From: Minicystis rosea | Lineage (GTDB): Bacteria; Myxococcota_A; Polyangia; Polyangiales; Polyangiaceae | Length of the DNA: 64,000 nucleotides | Reading direction: 5' to 3' | Assembly (NCBI GenBank): GCA_001931535.1 | Contig: CP016211.1 | Span: forward strand, 10,834,377-10,898,376 | In this document: positions 16,600-24,758 of the stretch, in pieces | Layout of the letters: each line of letters begins with the position of its first letter | Position numbering within the stretch: the first letter of the stretch is position 1 | The notes under the pieces: model-generated | Database searches by the model: none | Told to the model about the DNA's origin: nothing | The model's input: only the letters and a program-made list of their open reading frames with translations | Translations under genes and position numbers: made by a program

Positions 16600-16995
16600 A
16601 TGATGACCGACCCGATCGCCGACATGCTGACCCGGATCCGCAACGCGGGTCTCGCCCGGCACGACCGTACCGAGATCCCCGCCAGCCGCCTCAAGGAGGC
16701 TGTTGCGAAGATCCTCAAGAGTGAAGGCTTCATCGCCGACGTGCGTCCCAGCGAGGGCGAGGGCGCGAAGAAGCTGACCATCGTGCTCAAGTACGGGCGC
16801 GACCGCCAGAGCGCGATTGACGGCGTCCGCCGTGTCTCGCGCCCCGGCCGCCGCGTCTACGTGCCGCACGACCGCATCCCGCGCGTCTTCTCCGGTCTCG
16901 GGATCTCGATCCTGAGCACCTCGCGCGGCCTGATGAGCGACCGCGAAGCCCGCCGTCAGAAGATCGGCGGCGAGCTGATGTGCGAGGTGTGGTGA
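16600..16995 (+). CDS. rpsH: Ribosomal protein S8
   Basis: The 131-residue protein starts MMTDPIADMLTRIRNAG and ends with the typical GGELMCEVW. It binds helix 21 of 16S rRNA in the 30S subunit. Its TGA overlaps the rplF ATG by one base. Either of the two initial Met codons could be the start. Confidence 0.97.
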   Translation: MMTDPIADMLTRIRNAGLARHDRTEIPASRLKEAVAKILKSEGFIADVRPSEGEGAKKLTIVLKYGRDRQSAIDGVRRVSRPGRRVYVPHDRIPRVFSGLGISILSTSRGLMSDREARRQKIGGELMCEVW

Positions 16996-17594
16996 TGAGC
17001 GCCGAGATCATCGCGACCAACGGCGAGGCGTCGAAGACGTCTCGCATTGGCAAGCGCCCCATCGACGTTCCCAAGGGCGTGACCGTGACGATCAAGGATC
17101 GCACGGTCGACGTGAAGGGGCCGAAGGGCCAGCTCTCCCGTCCTCTCTCCGAGACCGTCTCGGTGAAGACGGAGGGCGCGCGCCTCCACATCGAGTCGAA
17201 CGCTCCGGGCCGTGACGGCTCTCGTCTCCAGGGCCTGATGCGCGCGATCATCGCGAGCATGGTCAAGGGCGCGGCCGAGGGCTACGAGCGGATCCTCGAG
17301 CTGAAGGGCACCGGCTATCGCGTCGAGCTCAAGGGCACGACGCTGCACTTCGCGCTCGGCTACTCGCACCCGATCGCCTACCCGCTGCCGAAGGGCATCA
17401 CGGGGACGATCCCCGCCGACTCGAAGGGCACGGTCCTCGTGCTCAACGGCGCCGACAAGGAGCTCATCGGCCAGACCGCGGCCAAGATCCGCGGCTTCCG
17501 GCCGCCGGAGCCTTACGGCGGCAAGGGCGTGCGCTACCGTGGCGAGCGCGTCCGTGAGAAGGCCGGCAAGGCTGGCAAGGGCGGCAAGAAGTAG
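16995..17594 (+). CDS. rplF: Ribosomal protein L6
   Basis: The 199-residue protein has the two L6 repeats: SRIGKRPIDVPKGVTV near residue 18 and YRVELKGTTLHFALGYSHP near 115. It ends with a Lys/Gly-rich tail. The ATG at 16995 overlaps the rpsH stop and has GAGG upstream; the frame extends a few codons further left inside rpsH, but that start is less likely. It is a 50S protein near the factor-binding site. Confidence 0.96.
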   Translation: MSAEIIATNGEASKTSRIGKRPIDVPKGVTVTIKDRTVDVKGPKGQLSRPLSETVSVKTEGARLHIESNAPGRDGSRLQGLMRAIIASMVKGAAEGYERILELKGTGYRVELKGTTLHFALGYSHPIAYPLPKGITGTIPADSKGTVLVLNGADKELIGQTAAKIRGFRPPEPYGGKGVRYRGERVREKAGKAGKGGKK

Positions 17595-17612
17595 TTCCTA
17601 GGATTCGCAGCG

Positions 17613-17633
17613 GGAGGCGCCACGAGCGCCTCC
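17613..17633 (+). other. Stem-loop between rplF and rplR
   Basis: GGAGGCGC and GCGCCTCC form a perfect eight-base stem with loop CACGA in the 61-base gap. There is no T tract after it. Confidence 0.5.
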
Positions 17634-17655
17634 TCACGCGAAGGATGGCACGACC

Positions 17656-18015
17656 ATGGGCATGAAGATCGTCGGCAGGGAGCGCCGCAAGCTCCGTATC
17701 CGCAAGAAGGTCAACGGTACGCCCGAGCGCCCGCGCCTCACGGTGTTCCGCAGCGCGAAGCACATCTACGTGCAGGTCGTCGACGACACGACCGGCGCGA
17801 CGCTCGCGCATGCGTCCACCCTCTCGAAGGACCTCAAGGGCTCCCTCGAAGAGGACAACAAGGTCGCGGCGGCGAAGAAGGTGGGCGCACTGATCGCTCA
17901 GCTCTGCAAGTCGAAGAAGATCGACAAGGTCGTCTTCGATCGCAACGGCTACCTCTACCACGGGCGCGTGAGCGCCCTCGCCCAGGCCGCGCGGGACGCG
18001 GGCCTCGATTTCTGA
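17656..18015 (+). CDS. rplR: Ribosomal protein L18
   Basis: The 119-residue protein starts MGMKIVGRERRKLRIRKKVN and contains RPRLTVFRSAKHIYVQVVDD and the closing LAQAARDAGLDF. It binds 5S rRNA with L5. The length is normal. A 46-base gap precedes rpsE. Confidence 0.96.
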   Translation: MGMKIVGRERRKLRIRKKVNGTPERPRLTVFRSAKHIYVQVVDDTTGATLAHASTLSKDLKGSLEEDNKVAAAKKVGALIAQLCKSKKIDKVVFDRNGYLYHGRVSALAQAARDAGLDF

Positions 18016-18061
18016 TTCGCACCGCGCGAGCGGTCGACCCGAACGAGAAGAAGGTTTCGAT

Positions 18062-18652
18062 ATGGCGTTCGATCAAGTGGACGAGGAAAAGCTCAAGGAG
18101 CGCGTCATCCACATCAACCGCGTGGCGAAGGTCGTCAAGGGCGGCCGGCGCTTCAGCTTCTCGGCGCTCGTGGTCGTCGGTGACGAAGCCGGCCATGTGG
18201 GCGTTGGCCTGGGCAAGGCCAACGAGGTGCCGGAGGCCATCCGCAAGGGCAACGATCAGGCGCGGAAGAACATGTTCCGCATCCCGCTCGACGGCGTGAC
18301 CATCCCCCACGAGAGCTTCGGCCACGTGGGCGCGGGCAAGGTCCTCCTCAAGCCGGCGAGCCCTGGGACGGGCGTCATCGCGGGCGGCGCGGTGCGTGCG
18401 GTCGTCGAGTCCGCGGGCATCCACGACGTCCTCTCGAAGTCGCTCGGCACGAGCAACGCGCACAACGTCGTGCACGCCACGGTCGCCGCGCTCAAGGGCC
18501 TCAAGGCTCCGGACGCGGTCGCCAACAAGCGCTCGATGCAGACGGAGGACCTCGGTTACCAGCGCCGCGGCGGTGGCTCCACCACCTCGCGCAAGCGCGG
18601 CAGCATGGCCCCCCCGGCTCCGGGCAAGGGCGGTGAGGGAGGTGCCGGATGA
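18062..18652 (+). CDS. rpsE: Ribosomal protein S5
   Basis: The 196-residue protein shows the S5 double-stranded-RNA-binding fold (KERVIHINRVAKVVKGGRRF, GVGLGKANEVPEAIRKGN). It ends with about 30 residues rich in Gly, Ser, Lys and Pro, beyond the usual end. The last bases overlap rpmD by four (ATGA), so the two are translationally coupled. Confidence 0.96.
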   Translation: MAFDQVDEEKLKERVIHINRVAKVVKGGRRFSFSALVVVGDEAGHVGVGLGKANEVPEAIRKGNDQARKNMFRIPLDGVTIPHESFGHVGAGKVLLKPASPGTGVIAGGAVRAVVESAGIHDVLSKSLGTSNAHNVVHATVAALKGLKAPDAVANKRSMQTEDLGYQRRGGGSTTSRKRGSMAPPAPGKGGEGGAG

Positions 18653-18855
18653 AGTCGCATCTCAAGGTCCGGCAGACCGCTAGCACCATCGGTCAGGTCG
18701 AGCACTTCCGGAAGGTGATCAAGGGCCTCGGGCTCCGCGGTCCCGGGTCGGAGGTCGTCGTCGCGAACACCCCGTCGTTCCGCGGCATGGTCAAGAAGGT
18801 CATCCACCTCGTCGACGTGCAAGAAGTCGAGGGTGGGGGCCAGGCGAAGAAGTGA
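18649..18855 (+). CDS. rpmD: Ribosomal protein L30
   Basis: The 68-residue protein has the L30 pattern KVRQTASTIGQVEHFRKVIK and NTPSFRGMVKKVIHLV. It starts within the rpsE stop (ATGA). A small C-terminal extension (EVEGGGQAKK) is present. Confidence 0.94.
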   Translation: MKSHLKVRQTASTIGQVEHFRKVIKGLGLRGPGSEVVVANTPSFRGMVKKVIHLVDVQEVEGGGQAKK

Positions 18856-18859
18856 TCCC

Positions 18860-18883
18860 GAGCAGGCCCTGACCGGCCTGCTC
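18860..18883 (+). other. Stem-loop between rpmD and rplO
   Basis: GAGCAGGCC and GGCCTGCTC form a perfect nine-base stem with loop CTGACC, directly after the rpmD stop. It is followed by CCCCCC and not T residues, so it is not a standard terminator. Confidence 0.5.
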
Positions 18884-18931
18884 CCCCCATGCGGGCTCGC
18901 TGACGAGCCCTAGACCGGAAGCGGTAGACCC

Positions 18932-19426
18932 ATGGACATCCTCTCCAAGCTCCAGGCTCCCGAAGGCGCGAACACCGAGCGTCGTCGCGTCGGTCGCGGC
19001 GTCGGCTCCGGCCTCGGCAAGACTTCGGCGCGCGGCCAAAAGGGCCAGAAGGCGCGCTCGAAGGGTAACATCAACAAGAAGCACTTCCAGGGCGGCCAGA
19101 CCCCGATGCAGCGCCGCCTGCCGAAGCGCGGCTTCCGCAACCCGCTTGCGGACAAGGTGGTCAACATCAACGTCGGTGAGCTCGAGGCCTTCGCCGACGG
19201 CGCCGAGGTGAATGCCACCACGCTGCAGGCCGCGCGTCTCGTGCGTGGACGTTACGACCAGCTCAAGGTGCTGGGCGAGGGTGAGCTCACGAAGAAGCTC
19301 ACCGTCCATGCGCACCGTTTCTCGAAGGGTGCCATTGCCAAGATCGAGAAGGCCGGGGGCAAGGTGGTGGTCATTGCGCCGCCCGCCGCCCGGAGTAAAG
19401 CTCCGGCCGCCTCTTCGGAGGCGTGA
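18932..19426 (+). CDS. rplO: Ribosomal protein L15
   Basis: The 164-residue protein starts MDILSKLQAPEGANTERRRV. It has the basic Gly-rich L15 N-terminus (GRGVGSGLGKTSARGQKGQK, GGQTPMQRRLPKRGF) and ends with an Ala/Pro/Ser tail. It belongs to the 50S subunit. Short hairpins cover its last codons and the gap to secY. Confidence 0.96.
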   Translation: MDILSKLQAPEGANTERRRVGRGVGSGLGKTSARGQKGQKARSKGNINKKHFQGGQTPMQRRLPKRGFRNPLADKVVNINVGELEAFADGAEVNATTLQAARLVRGRYDQLKVLGEGELTKKLTVHAHRFSKGAIAKIEKAGGKVVVIAPPAARSKAPAASSEA

Positions 19427-19443
19427 TCCGGGGCTTCTGCCCC
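19390..19443 (+). other. Three consecutive small hairpins across the rplO-secY junction
   Basis: CCGGAG/CTCCGG (19390-19406), GCCTC-TTCG-GAGGC (19409-19422) and GGGGC-TTCT-GCCCC (19430-19443) follow each other closely, two with tetraloops. The first two lie in the final rplO codons. They could pause polymerase or block the secY start region. Confidence 0.45.
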
Positions 19444-19466
19444 CTCCTCCCTGATCGAAAGGCCCC

Positions 19467-20792
19467 ATGGCGACGCTGGCGGGAATCAGCAACTTCCACA
19501 AGGTCCCGGAGCTCCGGCGCCGTGTGCTCTTCACCCTGGGGATGCTCGCCGTCTACCGGATCGGTGTCTTCGTCACCGTTCCGGGCGTCGACCGCAACGT
19601 CATGCGGCAGGCGATGGCCAAGCAGACCGGGGGTCTGCTGTCGTTCTTCAACATGTTCACCGGGGGCGCGCTCGAGAACTTCTCGATCTTCGCCCTCGGG
19701 ATCATGCCGTACATCTCGGCCTCCATCATCATCCAGCTCATGGGCATGGTCTACAAGCCCATCGACGAGCTGCGGAAGGAGGGCGAGCAGGGCCGCCGTC
19801 GTCTCGACCAGTACACGCGCTACGGCACCGTCGCGCTCAGCGTCTTCCAATCCTACGGCATCGCGATGCTCGCCGAGAGCATCTCGTCCGGACAGGAAGG
19901 CGGCATCGTCATTCATCCGGGCTACGGCTTCCGGCTCATGACGGTCGTGACCCTGACCACGGGCACGGCGTTCCTGATGTGGATCGGCGAGCAGATCACC
20001 GAGCGCGGCGTCTCGAACGGCATCTCGCTCCTGATCTTCGCGAGCATCATCACCGGTGTCCCGCGCGGCATCGCGCAGTACTTCGCGCAGCACCAAGGCG
20101 ACGTTCAGCCCCTGACGATGGCGCTCATCGTCGGCTTCATGGTCGTGGCCATCATGGTGATCGCGTTCTTCGAGAACGGTCGCCGGCAGATCCCGATCGT
20201 CTACTCGCGCCGCCAAGTGGGCCGGCGCGTGTACGGCGGGCAGGAGGCGCACCTCCCGCTGAAGGTGAACACGGCCGGCACGATCCCGCCGATCTTCGCC
20301 TCGTCGCTGCTCTCGTTCCCGGCCACGCTCGCGCAGCTCAACGTGCCGGGCAGCCAGGCGCTCCGCACCATGTTCGAGCGCGGTGACTGGCTCTTCAACA
20401 CGGGCTACGCGCTGCTCATCGTCTTCTTCTGTTACTTCTACACGAACGTCACCTTCCAACCGGTCGACGTCGCCGAGAACCTGAAGAAGCAGCAGGCGAA
20501 CATCCCGGGCATCCGGCCGGGCAAGCAGACGGCGGACTACATCTATCGCGTGATCCAGCGGATCACCTTCGGCGGTGCGGTGTACGTCGCGGTCGTGTGC
20601 GTGCTCCCGTCGATCATCGGTGATCTCGTGCACTTCCAGTTCCGCTTCGGCGGCACCTCGCTGATGATCGTCGTGGGCGTGGCCCTCGACACGGTGAACC
20701 AGATCGAGGCTCACCTGATCCAGCGCAGCTACGATGGCTTGACGGGCCCCGGCGCCACCCGCATCCGCGCGCGCCGTCTGCCCGAAGGTTGA
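19467..20792 (+). CDS. secY: Preprotein translocase subunit SecY
   Basis: The 441-residue protein has ten predicted membrane helices and SecY signatures: GVFVTVPGVDRN near residue 32, IPIVYSRRQVGRRVYGG near 243 and the C-terminal cytoplasmic loops (RPGKQTADYIYRVIQRITFG). It forms the protein-conducting channel of the inner membrane. AAGG precedes the ATG. The place between rplO and adk is the classical one. Confidence 0.97.
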   Translation: MATLAGISNFHKVPELRRRVLFTLGMLAVYRIGVFVTVPGVDRNVMRQAMAKQTGGLLSFFNMFTGGALENFSIFALGIMPYISASIIIQLMGMVYKPIDELRKEGEQGRRRLDQYTRYGTVALSVFQSYGIAMLAESISSGQEGGIVIHPGYGFRLMTVVTLTTGTAFLMWIGEQITERGVSNGISLLIFASIITGVPRGIAQYFAQHQGDVQPLTMALIVGFMVVAIMVIAFFENGRRQIPIVYSRRQVGRRVYGGQEAHLPLKVNTAGTIPPIFASSLLSFPATLAQLNVPGSQALRTMFERGDWLFNTGYALLIVFFCYFYTNVTFQPVDVAENLKKQQANIPGIRPGKQTADYIYRVIQRITFGGAVYVAVVCVLPSIIGDLVHFQFRFGGTSLMIVVGVALDTVNQIEAHLIQRSYDGLTGPGATRIRARRLPEG

Positions 20793-20803
20793 TGGAGGCG
20801 GGG

Positions 20804-21439
20804 ATGATCATCGTCTTGGTTGGCCCGCCGGGCGCGGGCAAAGGGACGCAGGCCAAGATCCTCGTGGATCGGCACGGCATCCCGCAGATCTCGACGGGCG
20901 ACATGCTTCGTGCCGCCAAGAAGGACGGCTCGCTCGATCCCGAGCTCGTCGCGGCCATGGACAAGGGCGCGCTCGTTCCGGACGAGGTCGTGATCGGTCT
21001 CATCGAGACCCGCACGGCTGGGGACGACTGCAAGCCGGGCTTCCTGCTCGATGGCTTCCCTCGCACGGTGCCCCAAGCGGAGGCGCTCGCGGAGATGCTC
21101 ACGAAGCAGGGAAAGAAGCTCGACGCCGTGATCCAGCTCGACGTCCCGCGTGGCTTGCTCGAGGAACGCCTCGTTCATCGTCGCACCGACAAAAGGACTG
21201 GACACATCTATCATCTTGTCTATAGTCCGCCGCCCCCCGGGGCCGATCTGGAGCACCGTGCCGACGATCTGCCCGAAGCCGTGGGTAAGCGCCTCGACGC
21301 CTACGAGGCCATGACCGCGGCTCTTCTCCCGTACTACCAGGCCAAAGGGTTGCTCCGCCGCGTGGACGGCGTCGGCAAGCCCGATGAGGTCACCTCGCGG
21401 GTGCTGGCGGCCCTCGGGCGTGAGCCAGGGACAGCATGA
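20804..21439 (+). CDS. adk: Adenylate kinase
   Basis: The 211-residue enzyme interconverts ATP plus AMP and two ADP. The P-loop is GPPGAGKGTQ near residue 8; ISTGDMLR and LLDGFPRTVPQA follow. The LID region (HRRTDKRTGHIYHLVYSPPP) has no zinc-binding Cys. I chose the ATG at 20804 because GGAGG lies five bases upstream and the P-loop is then correctly placed; earlier in-frame starts overlap secY. The last four bases overlap infA (ATGA). Confidence 0.96.
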   Translation: MIIVLVGPPGAGKGTQAKILVDRHGIPQISTGDMLRAAKKDGSLDPELVAAMDKGALVPDEVVIGLIETRTAGDDCKPGFLLDGFPRTVPQAEALAEMLTKQGKKLDAVIQLDVPRGLLEERLVHRRTDKRTGHIYHLVYSPPPPGADLEHRADDLPEAVGKRLDAYEAMTAALLPYYQAKGLLRRVDGVGKPDEVTSRVLAALGREPGTA

Positions 21440-21690
21440 GGCGAAGAAATAGCAACGCGTCCGGTCCGAAGGAGCCGAAGGGGGACAAGCTCGAGTTCGA
21501 CGGCGTCGTTCAAGAGGCGCTGCCGAACGCGATGTTCCGCGTGAAGGCGGACAATGGCTTGGGCGTCTTGGCCACGATCAGCGGCCGGATGCGCCAGTAC
21601 TACATCAAGATCCTGCCGGGCGACCGTGTGACGGTCGAGGTCTCGCCCTATGACCCGACCCGCGGCCGCATCACCTACCGGCATAAATAG
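21436..21690 (+). CDS. infA: Translation initiation factor IF-1
   Basis: The 84-residue protein is an S1-fold IF-1: LEFDGVVQEALPNAMFRVK, GRMRQYYIKILPGDRVTVEV and SPYDPTRGRITYRHK. About 15 extra residues (RRRNSNASGPKEPKGD) precede the core. It binds the A site of the 30S subunit during initiation. The ATG lies within the adk stop. Confidence 0.95.
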   Translation: MRRRNSNASGPKEPKGDKLEFDGVVQEALPNAMFRVKADNGLGVLATISGRMRQYYIKILPGDRVTVEVSPYDPTRGRITYRHK

Positions 21691-21711
21691 TTCAGCCGAG
21701 GGAGCAGAGCG

Positions 21712-21828
21712 ATGAAGGTCCGGCCCAGCGTCAAGAAGATCTGCGACAAGTGCAAGGTTGTGCGCCGTCGCGGGGTCGTGCGGGTGATCTGCGAGAACCC
21801 GCGCCACAAGCAGCGGCAGGGGAACTGA
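21712..21828 (+). CDS. rpmJ: Ribosomal protein L36
   Basis: The 38-residue protein reads MKVRPSVKKICDKCKVVRRR and then GVVRVICENPRHKQRQGN. It has the Cys/Cys/Cys/His zinc ribbon of L36 (ICDKC, ICENPRH). It starts 21 bases after infA behind GAGGGAG. Confidence 0.96.
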   Translation: MKVRPSVKKICDKCKVVRRRGVVRVICENPRHKQRQGN

Positions 21829-21946
21829 GCGGCTCACGCTGTTCAGTCCTGGGAGTTCAGTACCGCGTCCGCGAGGAAGCGAGTAGAGAGCGCCCTCCGC
21901 AGCAAGAGCGCCGCGCCCGTGAGGGGGCGGCCACGTAGCAAAAACC

Positions 21947-22002
21947 CCGTGATCGCAAGGTCACGGACTCGATAGGACAAGCCGGGGACTCGTGATCCCC
22001 GG
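21947..22002 (+). promoter_or_regulatory. Candidate structured leader before rpsM
   Basis: Two perfect stem-loops, CCGTGA/TCACGG (21947-21966) and CCGGGGA/TCCCCGG (21982-22002), lie in the 207-base gap before rpsM. In Escherichia coli the alpha operon leader upstream of rpsM binds S4 for feedback control, and rpsD lies downstream here too. That this is an equivalent is inference; an internal promoter is another possibility. Confidence 0.35.
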
Positions 22003-22035
22003 GATTATCTCGAACTCGAAGTCGGAGCGTTATCG

Positions 22036-22425
22036 ATGGCTCGTATCGCCGGTGTCGACCTCCCCCGCCGCAAGCACCTCGCTTACGCGTTGCCCTACCT
22101 GTTCGGTATCGGGCGCACCACCGCGAAGCAGATCTGTGCGAAGGCGAAGATCCCCGAGAACAAGCGGGTCGAAGAGCTGACCGACGCGGATGTGAGAGCC
22201 ATCCGCGAGGTCCTCGACGCGGACTACAAGGTCGAGGGCGACCTCCGTCGTGAGATCCAGCTCAACATCAAGCGGCTGATGGACCTCGGCTGCTACCGCG
22301 GCCTGCGTCACCGCCGCGGCCTGCCCGTGAACGGGCAGCGGACGCACACGAATTCCCGCACCCGCAAGGGTCCGCGCAAGGGCATGCTGCAGCGGCGTCC
22401 GGCCGCCGCGGCTCCGAAGGCGTAA
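22036..22425 (+). CDS. rpsM: Ribosomal protein S13
   Basis: The 129-residue protein starts MARIAGVDLPRRKHLAYALP and contains YLFGIGRTTAKQIC and RGLRHRRGLPVNGQRTHTNS. It sits in the 30S head and contacts the P-site tRNA. The ending is Ala/Pro-rich. Confidence 0.97.
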   Translation: MARIAGVDLPRRKHLAYALPYLFGIGRTTAKQICAKAKIPENKRVEELTDADVRAIREVLDADYKVEGDLRREIQLNIKRLMDLGCYRGLRHRRGLPVNGQRTHTNSRTRKGPRKGMLQRRPAAAAPKA

Positions 22426-22449
22426 TCGAGGAGCGGCGAGGAGACGAGC

Positions 22450-22853
22450 ATGGCAGCCCCCAAGACGGCGACCAGCAAGGTCAAGCAGAAGAAGAAGGTC
22501 CGCAAGAACATTGCGGCGGGCATCGCCCACATCCAGTCGACCTTCAACAACACGGTCGTCACGATCACGGACATCAACGGCAATGCCGTGGCGTGGTCGT
22601 CGGCTGGTGCGCGTGGCTTCAAGGGCTCGCGCAAGTCCACCCCTTCGCCGCGCAGCTCGCGGCCGAAGAGGCTGCGCGCCGCGCGCAGGAGCACGGGATG
22701 CGCTCCGTCGCGGTCTTCGTGAAGGGTCCGGGCGCTGGGCGCGAGAGCGCGCTCCGTGCGCTGCAGACCGCGGGCTTCAAGGTGACGCTGATCCGCGACG
22801 TCACGCCCATCCCGCACAACGGTTGCCGTCCGCCCAAGCGGCGCAGGGTCTGA
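22450..22853 (+). CDS. rpsK: Ribosomal protein S11, interrupted by a one-base frameshift
   Basis: S11 reads normally to GARGFKGSRKSTP, then goes into the wrong frame at the CCCC run (22640-22643) and would stop at 22722. The S11 sequence continues in the next frame as FAAQLAAEEAARRAQEHGMR and ends VTPIPHNGCRPPKRRRV at 22853. One added C restores a 134-residue protein of normal length. S11 is essential, so an assembly error is by far the likeliest cause. It is the second ribosomal gene here with this defect. Confidence 0.93.
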
Positions 22854-22866
22854 GGGAGTTTTCGAG

Positions 22867-23496
22867 ATGGCTCGCTACGTTGGTCCGGTCTGCAAGCTCT
22901 GCCGCCGCGAGGGGATGAAGCTCTTCCTCAAGGGCGAGCGCTGCTACTCCGAGAAGTGCGCGCAGACGCGCCGCCCCTACCCGCCGGGTCAGCACGGCCA
23001 GGGGCGCATCAAGCTGAGCGAGTACGCGGTGCGCCTTCGCGAGAAGCAAAAGGTGCGTCGCGTGTACGGCGTCCTCGAGCGTCAGTTCTCCGGGTACTTC
23101 CAGGAGGCCAGCCGCCGCAAGGGTCGTACGGGCGAGGAGATGCTCGCGCTCCTGGAGCGCCGCCTCGACAACGCGATTCACCGCCTCGGCTTCGCGGCGT
23201 CGCGCTCGGAGGCTCGCCAGCTCGTGCGCCACGGCCACGTGCAGGTGAACGGCAAGCGCCTCGACATCCCGAGCTACTTCGTGCGCGTGAACGACAAGAT
23301 CACGCTCACCGAGGGCGCCCGCAAGTTCAAGTTCGTGGCCGCCGCGATCGCGGGCGCCGACAAGCGTCCGATCGCGTCCTGGCTCGACGTGGACCGCGCC
23401 AACTTCACGGGCACCGTGAAGGGCGCGCCGGTGCGCGAGGACCTGAACGAGCCGGAGATTCGCGAGCAGCTCGTCGTCGAGTACTACTCGCGGTAA
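22867..23496 (+). CDS. rpsD: Ribosomal protein S4
   Basis: The 209-residue protein starts MARYVGPVCKLCRREGMKLF and has an N-terminal Cys cluster (CKLC, RCYSEKC). The S4 RNA-binding domain RLDNAIHRLGFAASRSEARQ, LVRHGHVQVNGKRLD lies near residue 95. It nucleates 30S assembly and in some bacteria represses its own operon. It is followed by a 203-base gap before rpoA. Confidence 0.97.
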   Translation: MARYVGPVCKLCRREGMKLFLKGERCYSEKCAQTRRPYPPGQHGQGRIKLSEYAVRLREKQKVRRVYGVLERQFSGYFQEASRRKGRTGEEMLALLERRLDNAIHRLGFAASRSEARQLVRHGHVQVNGKRLDIPSYFVRVNDKITLTEGARKFKFVAAAIAGADKRPIASWLDVDRANFTGTVKGAPVREDLNEPEIREQLVVEYYSR

Positions 23497-23516
23497 TTCG
23501 AGCGCCGTCGGCTGCT

Positions 23517-23544
23517 GCCCCTTCTTCCTCCTGGGAGAAGGGGC
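23517..23544 (+). other. Stem-loop between rpsD and rpoA
   Basis: GCCCCTTCT and AGAAGGGGC form a perfect nine-base stem with a ten-base loop, 20 bases after the rpsD stop. It is followed by GTTGCC, without a T tract. It may be a partial terminator or processing site. Confidence 0.45.
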
Positions 23545-23574
23545 GTTGCCGTCTCACGGGGTCGACGGCTCCGT

Positions 23575-23615
23575 TGGTTTGATGGACGCGTTTGATGGAC
23601 GCGTTCGATGGACGC
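23575..23615 (+). repeat. Three tandem 13-base repeats upstream of rpoA
   Basis: TTTGATGGACGCG occurs twice and TTCGATGGACGCG once, head to tail, within the gap before rpoA. No promoter elements are evident inside the repeats. Confidence 0.6.
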
Positions 23616-23699
23616 GGGCAGGAGGCGGCCCGTCGCGCCGAGTGCGGCGCCGGCGGGTGAGACCTCCGCGCGAACCCGAAACGAGGAGGAGCGAACGCA

Positions 23700-24740
23700 A
23701 TGACGATGCAGAGCCCCAACATGACGATGGTCGCCCGCAACTGGCGTGATCTGATCCGCCCGAAGGGCATCTCGATCGACACCGAGAGCGCCAACGGCTT
23801 TTACGCGAAGTTCGTGTGCGAGCCGCTCGAGCGCGGCTTCGGCATCACCGTGGGCAACTCGCTGCGGCGCGTGCTCCTCTCCTCGCTTCAGGGCGCGGCC
23901 TGCACCGCGATCCGCATCGAGGGTGCGCTCCACGAGTTCACCAGCGTGCCCGACGTGGTCGAGGACGTCAGCGACATCATCCTCAACCTCAAGGAGGTCG
24001 TCTTCAAGGCCGCGACGCCGAAGACGTACACCGTGCGCATCGACAAGGAGGGCCCCGGCCCCGTCTTCGCGCGCGACATCCTCCTCGTCGATGGTCTCCA
24101 GGTGCTGAACCCGGATCACCTCATCGCGGTCCTCGACAAGAAGGGCCCGCTCTCGATGGAGCTCACGGTCAACGTGGGCCGCGGCTACGTGCCGGCCGAG
24201 CGCAACAAGACGCCGACGATGCCGATCGGGACGATCCCGATCGACGCGCTGTTCTCGCCGATCCGCAAGGTGAACTACACCGTGCAGAACGCCCGCGTCG
24301 GGCAGGTGACGGACTACGACAAGCTCACGCTCGAGGTTTGGACCAACGGGTCCGTGGCCCCGGCGGACGCGGTGGCGTTCGCGGCCAAGATCCTGAAGGA
24401 GCAGCTCTCCATCTGGGTCAACTTCGAGGAGAGCGAGGAGACGTCGTACCCGACGGGCCCGAGCGACGACGAGCCGCTCAACGAGAACCTCTTCCGCTCG
24501 GTGGAGGAGCTCGAGCTCTCGGTGCGCAGCGCCAACTGCCTCCAGAACGCGAACATCACGCTCATCGGTGAGCTGGTGCAGCGCACGGAGCAGGACATGC
24601 TCAAGACGAAGAACTTCGGCCGCAAGTCGCTGAAGGAGATCAAGGAGATCCTCGCCAACATGGGGCTCTCCCTCGGGATGAAGATCGACAACTGGCCGCA
24701 GCTCCTCGAGCGCTGGAAGGCGCAGCAGGCGCAGGCCTAG
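23700..24740 (+). CDS. rpoA: RNA polymerase alpha subunit
   Basis: The 346-residue protein has the alpha N-terminal domain (FVCEPLERGFGITVGNSLRR, LPLS-type dimer region) and, after a linker near residue 240, the C-terminal domain (LELSVRSANCLQNANI, GRKSLKEIKEILANMGLSLG) that contacts DNA and activators. GAGGAG precedes the ATG. The place between rpsD and rplQ is classical. Confidence 0.97.
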   Translation: MTMQSPNMTMVARNWRDLIRPKGISIDTESANGFYAKFVCEPLERGFGITVGNSLRRVLLSSLQGAACTAIRIEGALHEFTSVPDVVEDVSDIILNLKEVVFKAATPKTYTVRIDKEGPGPVFARDILLVDGLQVLNPDHLIAVLDKKGPLSMELTVNVGRGYVPAERNKTPTMPIGTIPIDALFSPIRKVNYTVQNARVGQVTDYDKLTLEVWTNGSVAPADAVAFAAKILKEQLSIWVNFEESEETSYPTGPSDDEPLNENLFRSVEELELSVRSANCLQNANITLIGELVQRTEQDMLKTKNFGRKSLKEIKEILANMGLSLGMKIDNWPQLLERWKAQQAQA

Positions 24741-24758
24741 GCGTGACAGAGGAAGATC

